64,000 nucleotides of DNA from Ornithodoros turicata (GCF_037126465.1 NC_088203.1:86800668-86864667), one strand, 5' to 3'. Counted from the stretch's first letter, positions 47,937 to 57,254 are shown. Notes: generated by a model not told the origin, from the sequence alone. Translations and numbers: made by a program.

Positions 47937-48416
47937 ATGGAGTCTGAGAACGAGAGTGATGTTTCTCTGTCTGGGGGAGATTCTGACGAACATGTAAGCG
48001 GTAGCGGCGATGAGTTAATGCTGGATGATGACCCATACTCTACGGACCCAATGCCTCTGGAACCCGCCGACCATGCACGAGATGTGGCTGCGGCTAACCC
48101 GCGGGATGACATTTTCAGGTGACGTATTCTTTGCATGGTTGCCGTGCCGTCGGATGTGCGAAATAGTTTAGAATGTTGAAATTGTTGTCGGCAGGTGTGT
48201 GTGTGGAGTCTGCGACCCACAGGAGCCCGACGAGCGCCTGTGTTGCCATTCTGTTGCCAGGGTGGTAGAAATGTTCAACAGTGCCGCCGTGCAGTGCATA
48301 ACACAACACCCATTACTCAGGGACATCTGCCTCCGTAGGGAGCTTCTAGTGGTGTACGCGCCTCAATTCTGCCGCTATGATCAACATTTTAGGCGACTCA
48401 ATCCCCAGGACCACAG
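47937..48416 (+). CDS. P2X7-like C-terminal cysteine domain protein (exons 1-2, partial)
   Basis: Exon 1 (47937-48118) starts at an ATG in good context (gcaaacATGG). It encodes an acidic leader (MESENESDVSLSGGDS..., rich in D and E). A longer in-frame ATG exists at 47883. A GT donor follows at 48119. Exon 2 (48195-48416) starts after 'gtcggcag' and keeps frame: RCVCGVCDP, ERLCC, CITQHPLL, RDICL and a basic end FRRLNPQDHR, then a GTAAG donor at 48417. The CxCGxC, CC and CITxH series matches the intracellular zinc-binding ballast domain of vertebrate P2X7. Standalone versions of that domain are known in invertebrates, and there is no channel part here. The next exon (the YR..W..G..PSC part) should follow, but a 5.6-kb LTR retrotransposon begins 72 bp into the intron and I did not find the exon beyond it. 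Role unknown. The gene lies just inside a transposon end and may serve that transposon. Confidence 0.7.
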
Positions 48417-48488
48417 GTAAGCCTGCTGCAGTGCTCTTCCGTTTGCTATGATTACGACCGTGATGATTTTTTCGGTTTAAATGACCTC

Positions 48489-48730
48489 TGTCACGACTGT
48501 GTCGCTACCGTCGGTCCCGCTCTACTGCCATCATCACAGGCATCGTCGGGCGCGGGAAAACGCGGGCGGCTCGTGCACGAAACGAACAAAAACCGAGCAG
48601 CACGGGAGCTGATGGTCTCTCTCTTGACTGGTCTGGTCCATCGTCATGTCTGCCAGGGATTACGACTTTCATTAAAATCCAGTTGCTGGACCTCTCTGTG
48701 TCGTCGTTTCGGGGGAAGGAATGCATCAAC
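48489..48730 (+). repeat. 5' LTR
   Basis: Begins TGTCACGAC and ends GCATCAAC. Contains an ATTAAA polyadenylation-like signal at 48671. Same length and sequence as 53842-54083. Confidence 0.93.
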
Positions 48731-48744
48731 TGGTGGCAGCGGTG
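48731..48744 (+). promoter_or_regulatory. primer binding site, tRNA-Leu type
   Basis: TGGTGGCAGCGGTG is complementary to the 3' end of animal tRNA-Leu of the AAG/UAG group (…CACCGCTGCCA plus CCA), placed directly after the LTR. This is where minus-strand DNA synthesis would be primed. Confidence 0.8.
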
Positions 48745-48912
48745 CACGGCGGACCTCATGTGCTTCGAGTATGTAAAGGTGGGTACTAGCTTTGCTGATT
48801 AGTTGTAACCAGGATTTAGCCTAGTGTTCTAAATCTGGTTAGTTAACCCTACTGTCGAGGAGTCCTCGTTCGTTTTCCTCATAGTATTGTTTGTAGGCAA
48901 AGATACCCAAGT

Positions 48913-51900
48913 ATGAAGCTAGATTCACTCAAGAAAGATGACTTGTTAGAAATATGTGAGGATTTAGGTATTGATACTTCGAAATTGAAGCGAAAGCCTC
49001 ACATTATTGAAGCCATATTGAGTGCGGATATCGACGATGATGAAGTCGAAGAAACCTGGCAGATGATAAGGGACAGAAGGGAGAGGAAAGAGAGAGAGTA
49101 TGCTCAGCAAAAAGAATTATTAGATATTCAGCTGAAATTGCAAGTCGCGCGCAACGAGGAAGCTGATAAAATTGCTGAGACTAGCTTTCCTCAAGTAATG
49201 CAGGTGGAGTCATTTAAAATGACAAATTTTATGCAGCCCTACAAGTTAGGAGAGGACATAGGTATGTATCTAGTAAACTTTGAACGTACCTGCGAAAGGC
49301 AACATTTTGTCAAGTCTTCTTGGCCACAAAGGCTCCTTACTCTTTTGCCTGGTGAAACAGCAGATGTTCTAGCGCGGATGCCAAAGGATGAGTCTGAAGA
49401 TTACGATAAAGTAAAGAGCAGTCTTTTGAGAAAGTATCGCCTATCTGCTGAGGCTTTCCGCCAAAGATTCAGATCAGATGTTAAGAAGCCCAATCAACCT
49501 TACGTAGACTTCGCGTATAACTTAAAGTCTAATTTGGTGGAATGGTTGACGGAGGTAAAGGCTTATGGCGATCATGACAAAGTCATACAGCATATTTGCA
49601 TAGAACAGTTCTTTGATCGCATCCCAGAAGATATGAGATTCTGGATTCAGGACAAACCAGACGTTGACACCATAGAAAAAGCATCAGAATTGGCTGATGA
49701 TTATGTATCTAGAAGGGTCTACAATTCGTCATCCATGAGCTTGAAAACACGCAAACCTTTCACACCTTATCGGAAGTTTGCTACTAACAAACCGGAAAGA
49801 GACATCCCACTTGCTACCCCTCGTGAAAGCAGTCAGAAAGGTGCACAGAGTACCACCATGAAAGAAAAAACTGCCAATGCGAGAGTTTTCGAAGCTAGAA
49901 AACCTCCAGTTTGTTATTTCTGTCACGAACCAGGTCACATCGCAAGTGTTTGTGATAAAAAACCGAAAACAGCTTTTTCCTACGTAAAAGATGACGAGGA
50001 AAACCTTAAGTTGCTAGGACCTTACCTCTGTGACTTAACGGTAAACGGTACACCGTGTAAAGCACTAAGAGATAGCGGTGCCACGATAGATGTTGCCCAT
50101 CCTTCGCTGGTTAGACCCGAGGATTATACAGGCGAATCAACGTGGATCAGGCAAATTGTGCAGGCAAACAGTGTATGTCTTCCTGTAGCTAAGGTGACCC
50201 TTAAGGGATCCTTTGGTGAAATCACAACCGAAGCTGCTGTATCTAAAGGTATTCCCCAACATTATCCCTATTTATTTTCGAACAAGTCTGCAAATCTATT
50301 AGCAGAACAAGGGAAAGAATGCAGTGCACAACAGGTGAACGCTCTCACACGTTCGAAAGCGCGTGAAGTGGCGAATAAGCTTCGGTACGATTACCACACA
50401 GAGCAAATCCTAGAGACGGAACCAAAAGTTCCCGTTCCGAATCCTAACGAAGAATCCTCCCCAGATGTTGGTCAAAACAGTATTCAGCAGGATCTTGAAT
50501 ACGCAGAAAACTCTGCAGCGTGCTCCTTTTTGCCTCCCATATCAAATAGTTTTGACAGCTTACGAGGACTTGACAAACAAACTCTAAAGCTGGAGCAACA
50601 AAGTGACTCAACGCTAGAGAGACTTTTCAAACTCATTGATGGTGTCCCTAGAAAAAATGCGACGTTTGCCACAAAGTCGGATCTCTTATATCGTTATTAC
50701 AACGACCGCAAAGGTAGAACTTTGGATCAGCTAGTTGTACCACGAAAGTACAGACAAGATATTCTGCACCTCAGTCATGCATGTTCATGGTCAGGTCATT
50801 TAGGAATCAGAAAAACTAAGGACAGACTCCTTCAGGAATACTACTGGCCAGGATGTTTTAAAGATGTAGAAAACTTCGTTCGGTCATGTGATTCATGCCA
50901 AAGAGTAGGGAAATCTACCGACCAGTGGAAAGCACCACTTAAACTAGTCCCTATAATCACAGAACCCTTCAAGCGCTTAGTAATCGACACGGTAGGTCCT
51001 TTACCACAAACTAAGTCAGGATACCGTTACATACTAACGCTGCTGTGTCCAGCAACGAAGTTTCCTGAAGCAGTGCCTCTCAAGGAAATAACTTCTTCCG
51101 AAATAGTGGATGCCTTGCTTGGCGTCTTTGCACGAATAGGTTTCCCCAGCGAAATTCAAAGCGATCAGGCAAGCGTGTTTACTAGTGCACTGACAACAAC
51201 CTTTCTACAACGCTGCGGGATTACCATCGTCCACAGCTCAGTATATCATCCACAAAGCAATGCAGTTGAACGTTGGCATTCAACACTCAAACGAGTTCTA
51301 CGAGCTCTATGTTATGAACATAAAAAATATTGGGACATGTGTTTGCCGGCAGCAATGTTTGCTCTTAGAACTGTTCCCCATGAGGCAACAGGATTTAGCC
51401 CTGCGGAACTAGTCTATGGCAGATCACTAAGATCACCGCTGAGAATAATCAGAGAACAATGGGAAGATAGTGGGGACGATCCCACAGTGGTAGACTACGT
51501 TTTAGAATTGTTAAATCGTTTACATGTAGCTCAAGAGCTAACACTAGAGAACATGAAAATTGCCCAGGAAAAAGCTAAAACTTACTACGACAGGACAGCT
51601 AGGTCACGGCTCTTCTCACCGGGGCAAAAAGTAATGATATTACGACCGTGTCGTCAAAACAAACTGCAAGTTCAGTGGGAAGGTCCAGCACAGGTAATAG
51701 AAAAACTTTCCGACACCAACTATGTCGTTCAGCTTGGCAAACGTAAATCATCCGTCAAAATCTACCACGCAAACTTGATGAAACCGTACACCGATCGCGA
51801 GGCTATTGTTAACCTCACACTAAACGAACCTGAGGAAATCCCCTTAGACATCCCTTCTCTAGGAACGGGTAAAGTTCCCACAGTTCATGAAATAATGCTT

Positions 51901-53301
51901 AATATCGTCGAAGCCGGTGACTTGCAACCTAATCAAATCCAAGATCTGACTCATTTAATCGAGGAGTACCAGACTTTATTTTCTGATACGCCCGGCAAAA
52001 CTACATTAGCTTGTCATGACATAGAACTAACATCAGAAAAGCCAGTTAAGTCCAAGCCGTATAGAATGGCACCTAGACAGAAGGCCATACTAGAAACTGA
52101 AATTAAGAAAATGCTCGACTTAGGGGTAATAGAACCCGGTGAAAGTGATTATGCATCGCCTCTAATTTTAGTTGAAGCTCCAGGCAAGGATCCTCGCCCT
52201 TGCATTGATTATAGAAAGCTCAACGCAATAACGCGGGATCAAATCTACCCAATTCCGAACATCGAAGAAAGGATTGAGACTGTTAGTGCAGCAAAATTTA
52301 TCTCAACCTTAGATTTGGTACGAGGATATTGGCAAGTACCCCTCACAGAACGAGCAAAAAGGTACGCAGCATTCACATCACCAATCGGTACTTTCAGACC
52401 TGTCATGCTCACATTCGGCCTGAAGAATGCTCCTTTCTGTTTTTCGAAGCTCATGGACACAGTTCTAAAGGGTCTCGAAAACTTTGCAGTTCCCTACCTT
52501 GATGATGTTGCAATTTTTTCTTCCACTTGGGAAGACCACATTCAACACCTTAAAATAGTTTTTCAGCGTTTTAGAGAGGCAGGGCTTATTATGAAAGCAA
52601 AGAAGTGCAAACTTGCACGCTCCCATGTAACATATCTCGGTCACATTGTTGGACATGGGTACCGCAGCCCACTTCAGACAAAAGTTGCTGCGATTAAAGA
52701 TTTTCCTCGCCCAACTACAAAAACCCAAGTCAGGTCTTTCTTAGGACTCACTGGATACTATCAAAGGTACATCAGAAACTATGCTGACATCGCCAGTCCT
52801 TTAACCGATGCATTGAAAAACAATCAACCCAATCGTATTCTATGGGATACGACCAAAGAAAGCGCTTTTCAAAAGTTAAAAACAGCGCTATGTTCAAAAC
52901 CACTCCTTCGGGCCCCAGACTTCGCACGTCCTTTCATCATTCAGTGTGATGCAAGTGACAGAGGTATAGGTGCGGTGCTTTGCCAAAGGGACGAAGCTGG
53001 AAGAGAACACCCCGTCGTATACATAAGTAGAAAACTAACCCTACGCGAACAGGCATATTGTGCTTCCGAAAAGGAATGTGCTTGCATTGTATGGGCCATT
53101 CAAAAACTTAGTTGTTACATGTACGGAACGAGGTTTACAGTCGAGACAGACCACTGTCCTCTCACTTGGCTAAACCAAATGTCAAACAAAAACTCTAGAC
53201 TTTTACGTTGGAGTATCATTCTTCAACAATATAACTTCGATGTTCGCTACCGTAAAGGTAAAGAGAATGGCAACGCTGATGCTCTCAGCCGCGCAGTATG
53301 A
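48913..53301 (+). CDS. Gmr1-like gag-pol polyprotein (1462 aa)
   Basis: Single frame, no stop or shift. Residues about 45-90 form a charged helix/coiled coil. The capsid follows, with a SCAN-like segment at about 182-280 (RQRFRS...YVDFAYNL...HICIEQFFDRIPEDMRFWI...ASELADDY). Then come a CCHC knuckle CYFCHEPGHIASVC (about 334-347) and an aspartic protease core LRDSGAT (385-391). The integrase has its zinc module HLSH...CDSCQ (about 617-660) and a D,D-E core with LVIDTVGP (about 691), SDQAS (about 751) and NAVERWHS (about 785). The reverse transcriptase has LDLVRGYWQVPL and YLDD (1195-1198), and RNase H has QCDASDRG (D1346), ECACIVWAI, ETDHCPL and NADALSR near the end. Integrase precedes reverse transcriptase. 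There is no envelope gene. The first ATG, 183 nt after the LTR, opens the frame. Confidence 0.95.
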   Translation: MKLDSLKKDDLLEICEDLGIDTSKLKRKPHIIEAILSADIDDDEVEETWQMIRDRRERKEREYAQQKELLDIQLKLQVARNEEADKIAETSFPQVMQVESFKMTNFMQPYKLGEDIGMYLVNFERTCERQHFVKSSWPQRLLTLLPGETADVLARMPKDESEDYDKVKSSLLRKYRLSAEAFRQRFRSDVKKPNQPYVDFAYNLKSNLVEWLTEVKAYGDHDKVIQHICIEQFFDRIPEDMRFWIQDKPDVDTIEKASELADDYVSRRVYNSSSMSLKTRKPFTPYRKFATNKPERDIPLATPRESSQKGAQSTTMKEKTANARVFEARKPPVCYFCHEPGHIASVCDKKPKTAFSYVKDDEENLKLLGPYLCDLTVNGTPCKALRDSGATIDVAHPSLVRPEDYTGESTWIRQIVQANSVCLPVAKVTLKGSFGEITTEAAVSKGIPQHYPYLFSNKSANLLAEQGKECSAQQVNALTRSKAREVANKLRYDYHTEQILETEPKVPVPNPNEESSPDVGQNSIQQDLEYAENSAACSFLPPISNSFDSLRGLDKQTLKLEQQSDSTLERLFKLIDGVPRKNATFATKSDLLYRYYNDRKGRTLDQLVVPRKYRQDILHLSHACSWSGHLGIRKTKDRLLQEYYWPGCFKDVENFVRSCDSCQRVGKSTDQWKAPLKLVPIITEPFKRLVIDTVGPLPQTKSGYRYILTLLCPATKFPEAVPLKEITSSEIVDALLGVFARIGFPSEIQSDQASVFTSALTTTFLQRCGITIVHSSVYHPQSNAVERWHSTLKRVLRALCYEHKKYWDMCLPAAMFALRTVPHEATGFSPAELVYGRSLRSPLRIIREQWEDSGDDPTVVDYVLELLNRLHVAQELTLENMKIAQEKAKTYYDRTARSRLFSPGQKVMILRPCRQNKLQVQWEGPAQVIEKLSDTNYVVQLGKRKSSVKIYHANLMKPYTDREAIVNLTLNEPEEIPLDIPSLGTGKVPTVHEIMLNIVEAGDLQPNQIQDLTHLIEEYQTLFSDTPGKTTLACHDIELTSEKPVKSKPYRMAPRQKAILETEIKKMLDLGVIEPGESDYASPLILVEAPGKDPRPCIDYRKLNAITRDQIYPIPNIEERIETVSAAKFISTLDLVRGYWQVPLTERAKRYAAFTSPIGTFRPVMLTFGLKNAPFCFSKLMDTVLKGLENFAVPYLDDVAIFSSTWEDHIQHLKIVFQRFREAGLIMKAKKCKLARSHVTYLGHIVGHGYRSPLQTKVAAIKDFPRPTTKTQVRSFLGLTGYYQRYIRNYADIASPLTDALKNNQPNRILWDTTKESAFQKLKTALCSKPLLRAPDFARPFIIQCDASDRGIGAVLCQRDEAGREHPVVYISRKLTLREQAYCASEKECACIVWAIQKLSCYMYGTRFTVETDHCPLTWLNQMSNKNSRLLRWSIILQQYNFDVRYRKGKENGNADALSRAV

Positions 53302-53841
53302 GTTCATTTTTGGAATACTTTTTCATTTTCAGAATCTTTCTTTCATTCTCCCACTCTTCCCTTCGTTTGCTATGGTGTATCAAAACTTACTTCGTTACTG
53401 CACATTGTTGGATTTTTGTATATAAAAGTGCAGTTCACACTTTGGTTACTATTTTGGGTATCGTTCTTGATATTCTGATTTCATACGTACTTTGCCTTCA
53501 TGGGATTAAGGATAGGACACCTTTTCTTCTTTACATATCCTGGTTCAATTAAAAGGTATAGGCTAGGCCTCGCCTGAGCTGCTTGGGGTGCTTTGGTGGT
53601 TTGTCTGCTTCCGTTTGCTCACGCAGTGTTCACAACCCCAACTACATCTGGAGGCTTCATACATGAATTCCCTCCTGGTCATCGAACAAACGTCATCGAT
53701 TGGCCACTGTCCAAGCCGCCACCTTCAGGCCCTGGACCTTACTGCGCCATTGGATAAAACATCGCCACCATCAAGCCACTCCAGAGTCACGGCAGCAAGC
53801 CGTCACACCTCCTTGGCTTCCTCTTCATCGGCGGGGAAAGT
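53302..53841 (+). other. 3' untranslated internal region and polypurine tract of the LTR element
   Basis: No further frame of note. T-rich after the gag-pol stop. It ends in gcggggaaag, the polypurine tract, one base before the 3' LTR. Confidence 0.7.
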
Positions 53842-54083
53842 TGTCACGACTGTGTCGCTACCGTCGGTCCCGCTCTACTGCCATCATCACAGGCATCGTC
53901 GGGCGCGGGAAAACGCGGGCGGCTCGTGCACGAAACGAACAAAAACCGAGCAGCACGGGAGCTGATGGTCTCTCTCTTGACTGGTCTGGTCCATCGTCAT
54001 GTCTGCCAGGGATTACGACTTTCATTAAAATCCAGTTGCTGGACCTCTCTGTGTCGTCGTTTCGGGGGAAGGAATGCATCAAC
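53842..54083 (+). repeat. 3' LTR
   Basis: Matches the 5' LTR over all 242 bp by eye. Confidence 0.93.
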
Positions 54084-55042
54084 TCCCATCAAGATTCGGA
54101 AGGGTAAACTCGGGTGCTAGTCGGGTGTTGTTGGTTACGCAAATTGTCGAACCTAAAGTGGACAGGGGTTGTATACAAAAGGGCGGCTATTCTCAGCAGC
54201 TTTTTGGCCTACGCAAGTTTGTCCACCATAAATCATAAGCGTGGCCGACAGCCGTGGAACGACCCAGAACAGAATCCTGGTCCAACAATTCCATTAGGAA
54301 AAGTGAAGCAACACAGTCGCCTCAGCTAGTCTCGACATGCTCTCAATTATGCCAGTTAGCCATGGCCTGATTATCAACACAAAACCCTGATTGACAGATA
54401 TCCAGTGGGAATTCTGAAGGATAGTCTTACAAGTCTGAAAACAGAAGCATTTGAGGTGCCAATAAACGGGGGGGGGGGGGGGGCATGTTACTGAAGAATG
54501 TAAGAGTAATTTATTTTGGGAGAAATTGAATTTTGCCAGAATTGGAGGGAAGCTGGTTCGGTAGTTAGCTGTTGGAATCGGGTTCATCCTGAAAGAGGCG
54601 GACCATTTTTCTGTTGTACTATGTTGCACACCTGCCAACCTTCCACATTCAAAATGCAGGAGACCCCGGAACTAAGAAAGGAATGCACAGGCTTTGAACT
54701 CCAAGGTTGGGATAGTGTCTGTTCTTCTGTTTTGGCCATTGTCTTCCCAACACTGTGGGAGATTTGGCAGGTATGCAAATGCCCACAAGATATAATGCTA
54801 AACAAAAAGAAATGTCATGTGGATTTGTCTTTTCCAGCTGCCTAAGGTTCATGGCATACTCATCATTCACGAGATGGGTCTGGGGATACCTTGGTACAAG
54901 GAACAGACGACAGGTTCCTGGATGCGTTGTCTGAGCCATCAGGAGGGAGTTCCCATCTACGTCCTATCAAGGCTATCAGCGTTAGGACCATCGAAGCAAG
55001 GGTGTCTTGACATTCTGATGGCTGGAACTGGAGACATGTAGT

Positions 55043-55276
55043 GGCAAGACAAAAATTTTGCTGACATAGGCACACTTTGTGTAAATGAGCCTTTGGTCAT
55101 CCCCCTTGCCTCCCACCAGAGGTTTTGGAGGATACTATACGTGTGGTGTACGGATAGGTTTACCCATACACCACACACCTATAGTATCCTCCAAAACCTC
55201 TGATGGGAGGCAAGGGAGATGACCAAGGGCTCATTTACACAAAGTGTGCCTATGTCAGCAAAATTTTCGTCTTGCA
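55043..55276. repeat. long hairpin, arms about 108 bp
   Basis: 55043-55150 and 55167-55276 are inverted copies, roughly 94 percent alike, separated by about 16 bp. The arms run from gcaagac to gtgtggtgta and back. Confidence 0.9.
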
Positions 55277-55559
55277 GCAATTTTCGTCATTGCAGTGTGG
55301 GGGATGTTTTGTCTTGTCACTCTGTATCTCCAGTTGCAGTCAACAGACTGTCTACCCATCTGTACAGCAAAAACTACTACACGTGGCAGTATTAGCTCTG
55401 GCATCAAATCGAGACTGTACTGCACTAAGTTAGTGCCGAGGTGGGAATATTTTGAATTCTGTGCAGATTGTCAATGCGGTGTAGTGACGGGAATAAATAA
55501 TGACCCTATAATTGTATCAATTTATTGTACAGTGGAGTATGACGGAGTGGGAATAACGA

Positions 55560-55618
55560 AATAGCATAGGTTTATTTGCCTCCCATTATGTATGGGAGGC
55601 AAATAAACCTACGCTATT
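55560..55618. terminator. palindromic two-way poly(A) signal
   Basis: Arms 55560-55586 and 55592-55618 ('ggtttatttgcctcccat' and its complement) around a 5-bp loop. The right arm gives AATAAA on the plus strand (55602-55607). The left arm gives AATAAA on the minus strand (55572-55577). It lies between the ends of two convergent reading frames. Confidence 0.65.
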
Positions 55619-55772
55619 TTATGTTGTGCTGTGGTTCTACATTAATGTGGTGTGAAGTCTGGGCGGTTACAGGTATGCTGCCACAGGGATGTGGAGGGTT
55701 CATGCTGGAAGATCCATATCTGGTGTACTAATACGCTATGCAAGTCTGTCCATTGTTTTCCTCTTCCTGGAA

Positions 55773-56909
55773 TCAGGGGATGACAACCCCCTTGTGAGAT
55801 GCGCCGTGAAGTGGGTCGCCAGCACTTGCTTCAGCCATGAACTTCACATCTGAAATATGGCCTCGAGTATTAACACTCAAAAGAATACGTTGAGGGCCTA
55901 GCAGGTACAATAACAAATATAAAAATGACTATGCAAATAAATCTTCCCCTTTGCGGTCCCTATTTCACTGGCACAGTTATTTTCCTGTCGGCATTACGTT
56001 ATAAACACTGGCAGCCGCATCACACAAGATTCCTTTCACAGAACTCGACAATTTTCAGGGCTTGTACATATCCATTATTTTGTGGGACGTGCAAAAAGAA
56101 TTGCAATATTTTCGTGGCTTGACAAAACATACCAAATCCAGTTGATTCCGTTGACGTGCTTGCTGCCGCCTGAAATAGAGCCAGAAATTAGCAACAAGGC
56201 TGCAGTAGAATATTGATGCAAGTGTCTCGGACGTAGCCACAGATTGCGATGCTTTCACATCCCTGAATGCTGCCATCAGGCTTACACTATGAACTGTAGA
56301 AACATCCACTAGCTGCAATAAGATTAGAATAATGCTGTCATGTGGGAGTATTACGTTACTCCTGCATAATACTGGCGACAAGCAACAACACACCAATCTT
56401 TTTTCTCTAGAGTTCGCGTACTATTGCATCAGGATGCTGCAATCATTGTAATAATTTGTGTACATTAGTAGCCGGTGTGACTGTGACGTTACAATCCGCG
56501 GCGAGGCCAGGTGTTTGCGATGATGTTTACTGTGACAACTGATATTTTTCATCGCAGCGTATAGCTGTGACCACGCAAAATTGTCGCTTACCTCCGTTAC
56601 TGGTTCCTGCCCTTGTTCCTGATCGAATGTGGTAGGCACGGCGTCAATCTTCAGCCGCTTCTGTTTTTGCCGTAGCCCAAGCCGAACTTGCAATATATCT
56701 TCATCAAAATAGGCGTCGTCGGCGAAATGACAGGAACAGACGCGTGAAACATTTAATCCTTGGGCCACACCACAGTAGTGGCTGGCGATCGCTGCCTCCC
56801 ACTTTCGTTTCGTTTCGCCATTGCGAGGTCGGTGAAATGCAAGCTTGGGATTCGCGTTGTAAGTCTTTCTGCACCCGAGCACGTAGCACCGGTTTCCTGG
56901 CTGTGACAT
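55773..56909 (-). CDS. THAP zinc-finger protein, three exons
   Basis: Exon 1 (56909-56592, 106 aa) starts MSQPGNRCYVLGC and carries a full THAP domain: C-x4-C at the start, FHRPR, W (KRKWEAAI), then VCSCHF (C-x2-H at residues about 58-61) and the closing DAVPT near residue 90. The exon ends GAG|GTAAGC. My predicted exon 2 (56169-56133, 37 nt) lies between 'ctctatttcag' and GTATGT. Exon 3 (55897-55773) follows 'acctgctag' and ends in TGA. Phases agree and give 159 aa with a non-THAP tail (GPQRILLSVNTRGHISDV...). THAP domains bind DNA through one zinc ion and are common in transposases. The tail shows no catalytic domain, so this may be a DNA-binding accessory protein of the transposon. Exon 1 is firm; exons 2-3 are inferred. 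A minus-strand AATAAA lies about 200 bp downstream. Confidence 0.72.
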
Positions 56910-57254
56910 CGCACGTCAACGGCGTGAAATCCTAGGCCACACGCTGTAGTTCAAAGTACTTCAAAGCAAACGCGACAAGACAACAAGAAAAAGGGTCAGA
57001 CGCACGCTCAGACACACACAGAATCTGCGGCGGGAAGGAGCGCCTCCTGATGGTTGGTTTATCCGGGTGACGTCATCCAGTGTCGGCGCCTTGCGGGGAT
57101 TGCCTGCGCGCCGGAAGCGCGAACATTTAAAAATCGTTTCTGAGTCAACCAAGTGGATTTGTGCGGAGAAAATTTGCCGGCGTACATTATGAACGACAGG
57201 GAACATGACCATAATAGTTCCGGAACACGCTTCCGGATGCGACTACCCCTTTAA

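Larger units (their letters stand above)
48489..54083 (+). mobile_element. Gmr1-like Ty3/Gypsy LTR retrotransposon, structurally intact
   Basis: Two 242-bp LTRs (48489-48730, 53842-54083) look identical base for base. The PBS is immediately downstream, a polypurine tract (gcggggaaag, 53831-53840) lies upstream of the 3' LTR, and a single uninterrupted gag-pol frame lies between. The domain order is capsid, zinc knuckle, protease, integrase, reverse transcriptase, RNase H. Integrase before reverse transcriptase is Ty1/copia-like and, within Ty3/Gypsy, defines the Gmr1 group. The LTR identity implies recent insertion. The flanks (...gacctc and tcccat...) share no target duplication. Confidence 0.93.
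54084..55772. other. centre of the two-gene transposon, coding content unresolved
   Basis: Possible plus-strand exons end at a donor 'ggcag|gtatgc' (54772) and start after 'ttttccag|ctgcc' (54841). A last frame carrying RWEYFEFCADCQC stops at 55564, 38 bp before a plus-strand AATAAA. None matches a family I can name. A G-run of about 14 lies at 54469-54482. The large hairpin (55043-55276) and the small palindrome (55560-55618) are listed separately. Confidence 0.4.
47377..57250. mobile_element. two-gene DNA transposon (TTAA target) carrying P2X7-like and THAP genes
   Basis: The left end TTAA|AGGGACAGTCGCAT (47373) and the right end, complement TTAA|AGGGGTAGTCGCAT (57250-57254), are inverted. 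Each is next to TTAA. A second inverted block, 'acgtcacccggataa', lies at about 47845-47859 and 57060-57075. Both ends match the corresponding ends of 61671-62557. Inside, a plus-strand gene (47937) and a minus-strand gene (56909) point at each other, with a palindromic AATAAA site between them. Without the nested LTR element the unit would be about 4.3 kb. THAP domains plus TTAA targets suggest Kolobok-like or piggyBac-like affinity. I could not identify a DDE catalytic domain. The lack of a target duplication around the nested LTR element leaves continuity of the two halves unproven. Confidence 0.6.

Noticed and set aside
48505..48759. Minus-strand frame in the LTR, repeated at 53858-54082
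   Set aside because: A shadow frame duplicated because the LTR is duplicated. No domain.
54084..54329. Missing half of the P2X7-like domain just after the LTR element
   Set aside because: I compared the frames around 54190-54290 with the expected YR..W..G..PSC pattern. The match is no better than chance.
56055..56396. 113-residue minus-strand frame as the second exon of the THAP gene
   Set aside because: A short exon (56169-56133) in another frame has better splice sites and keeps phase from exon 1 to a final stop.
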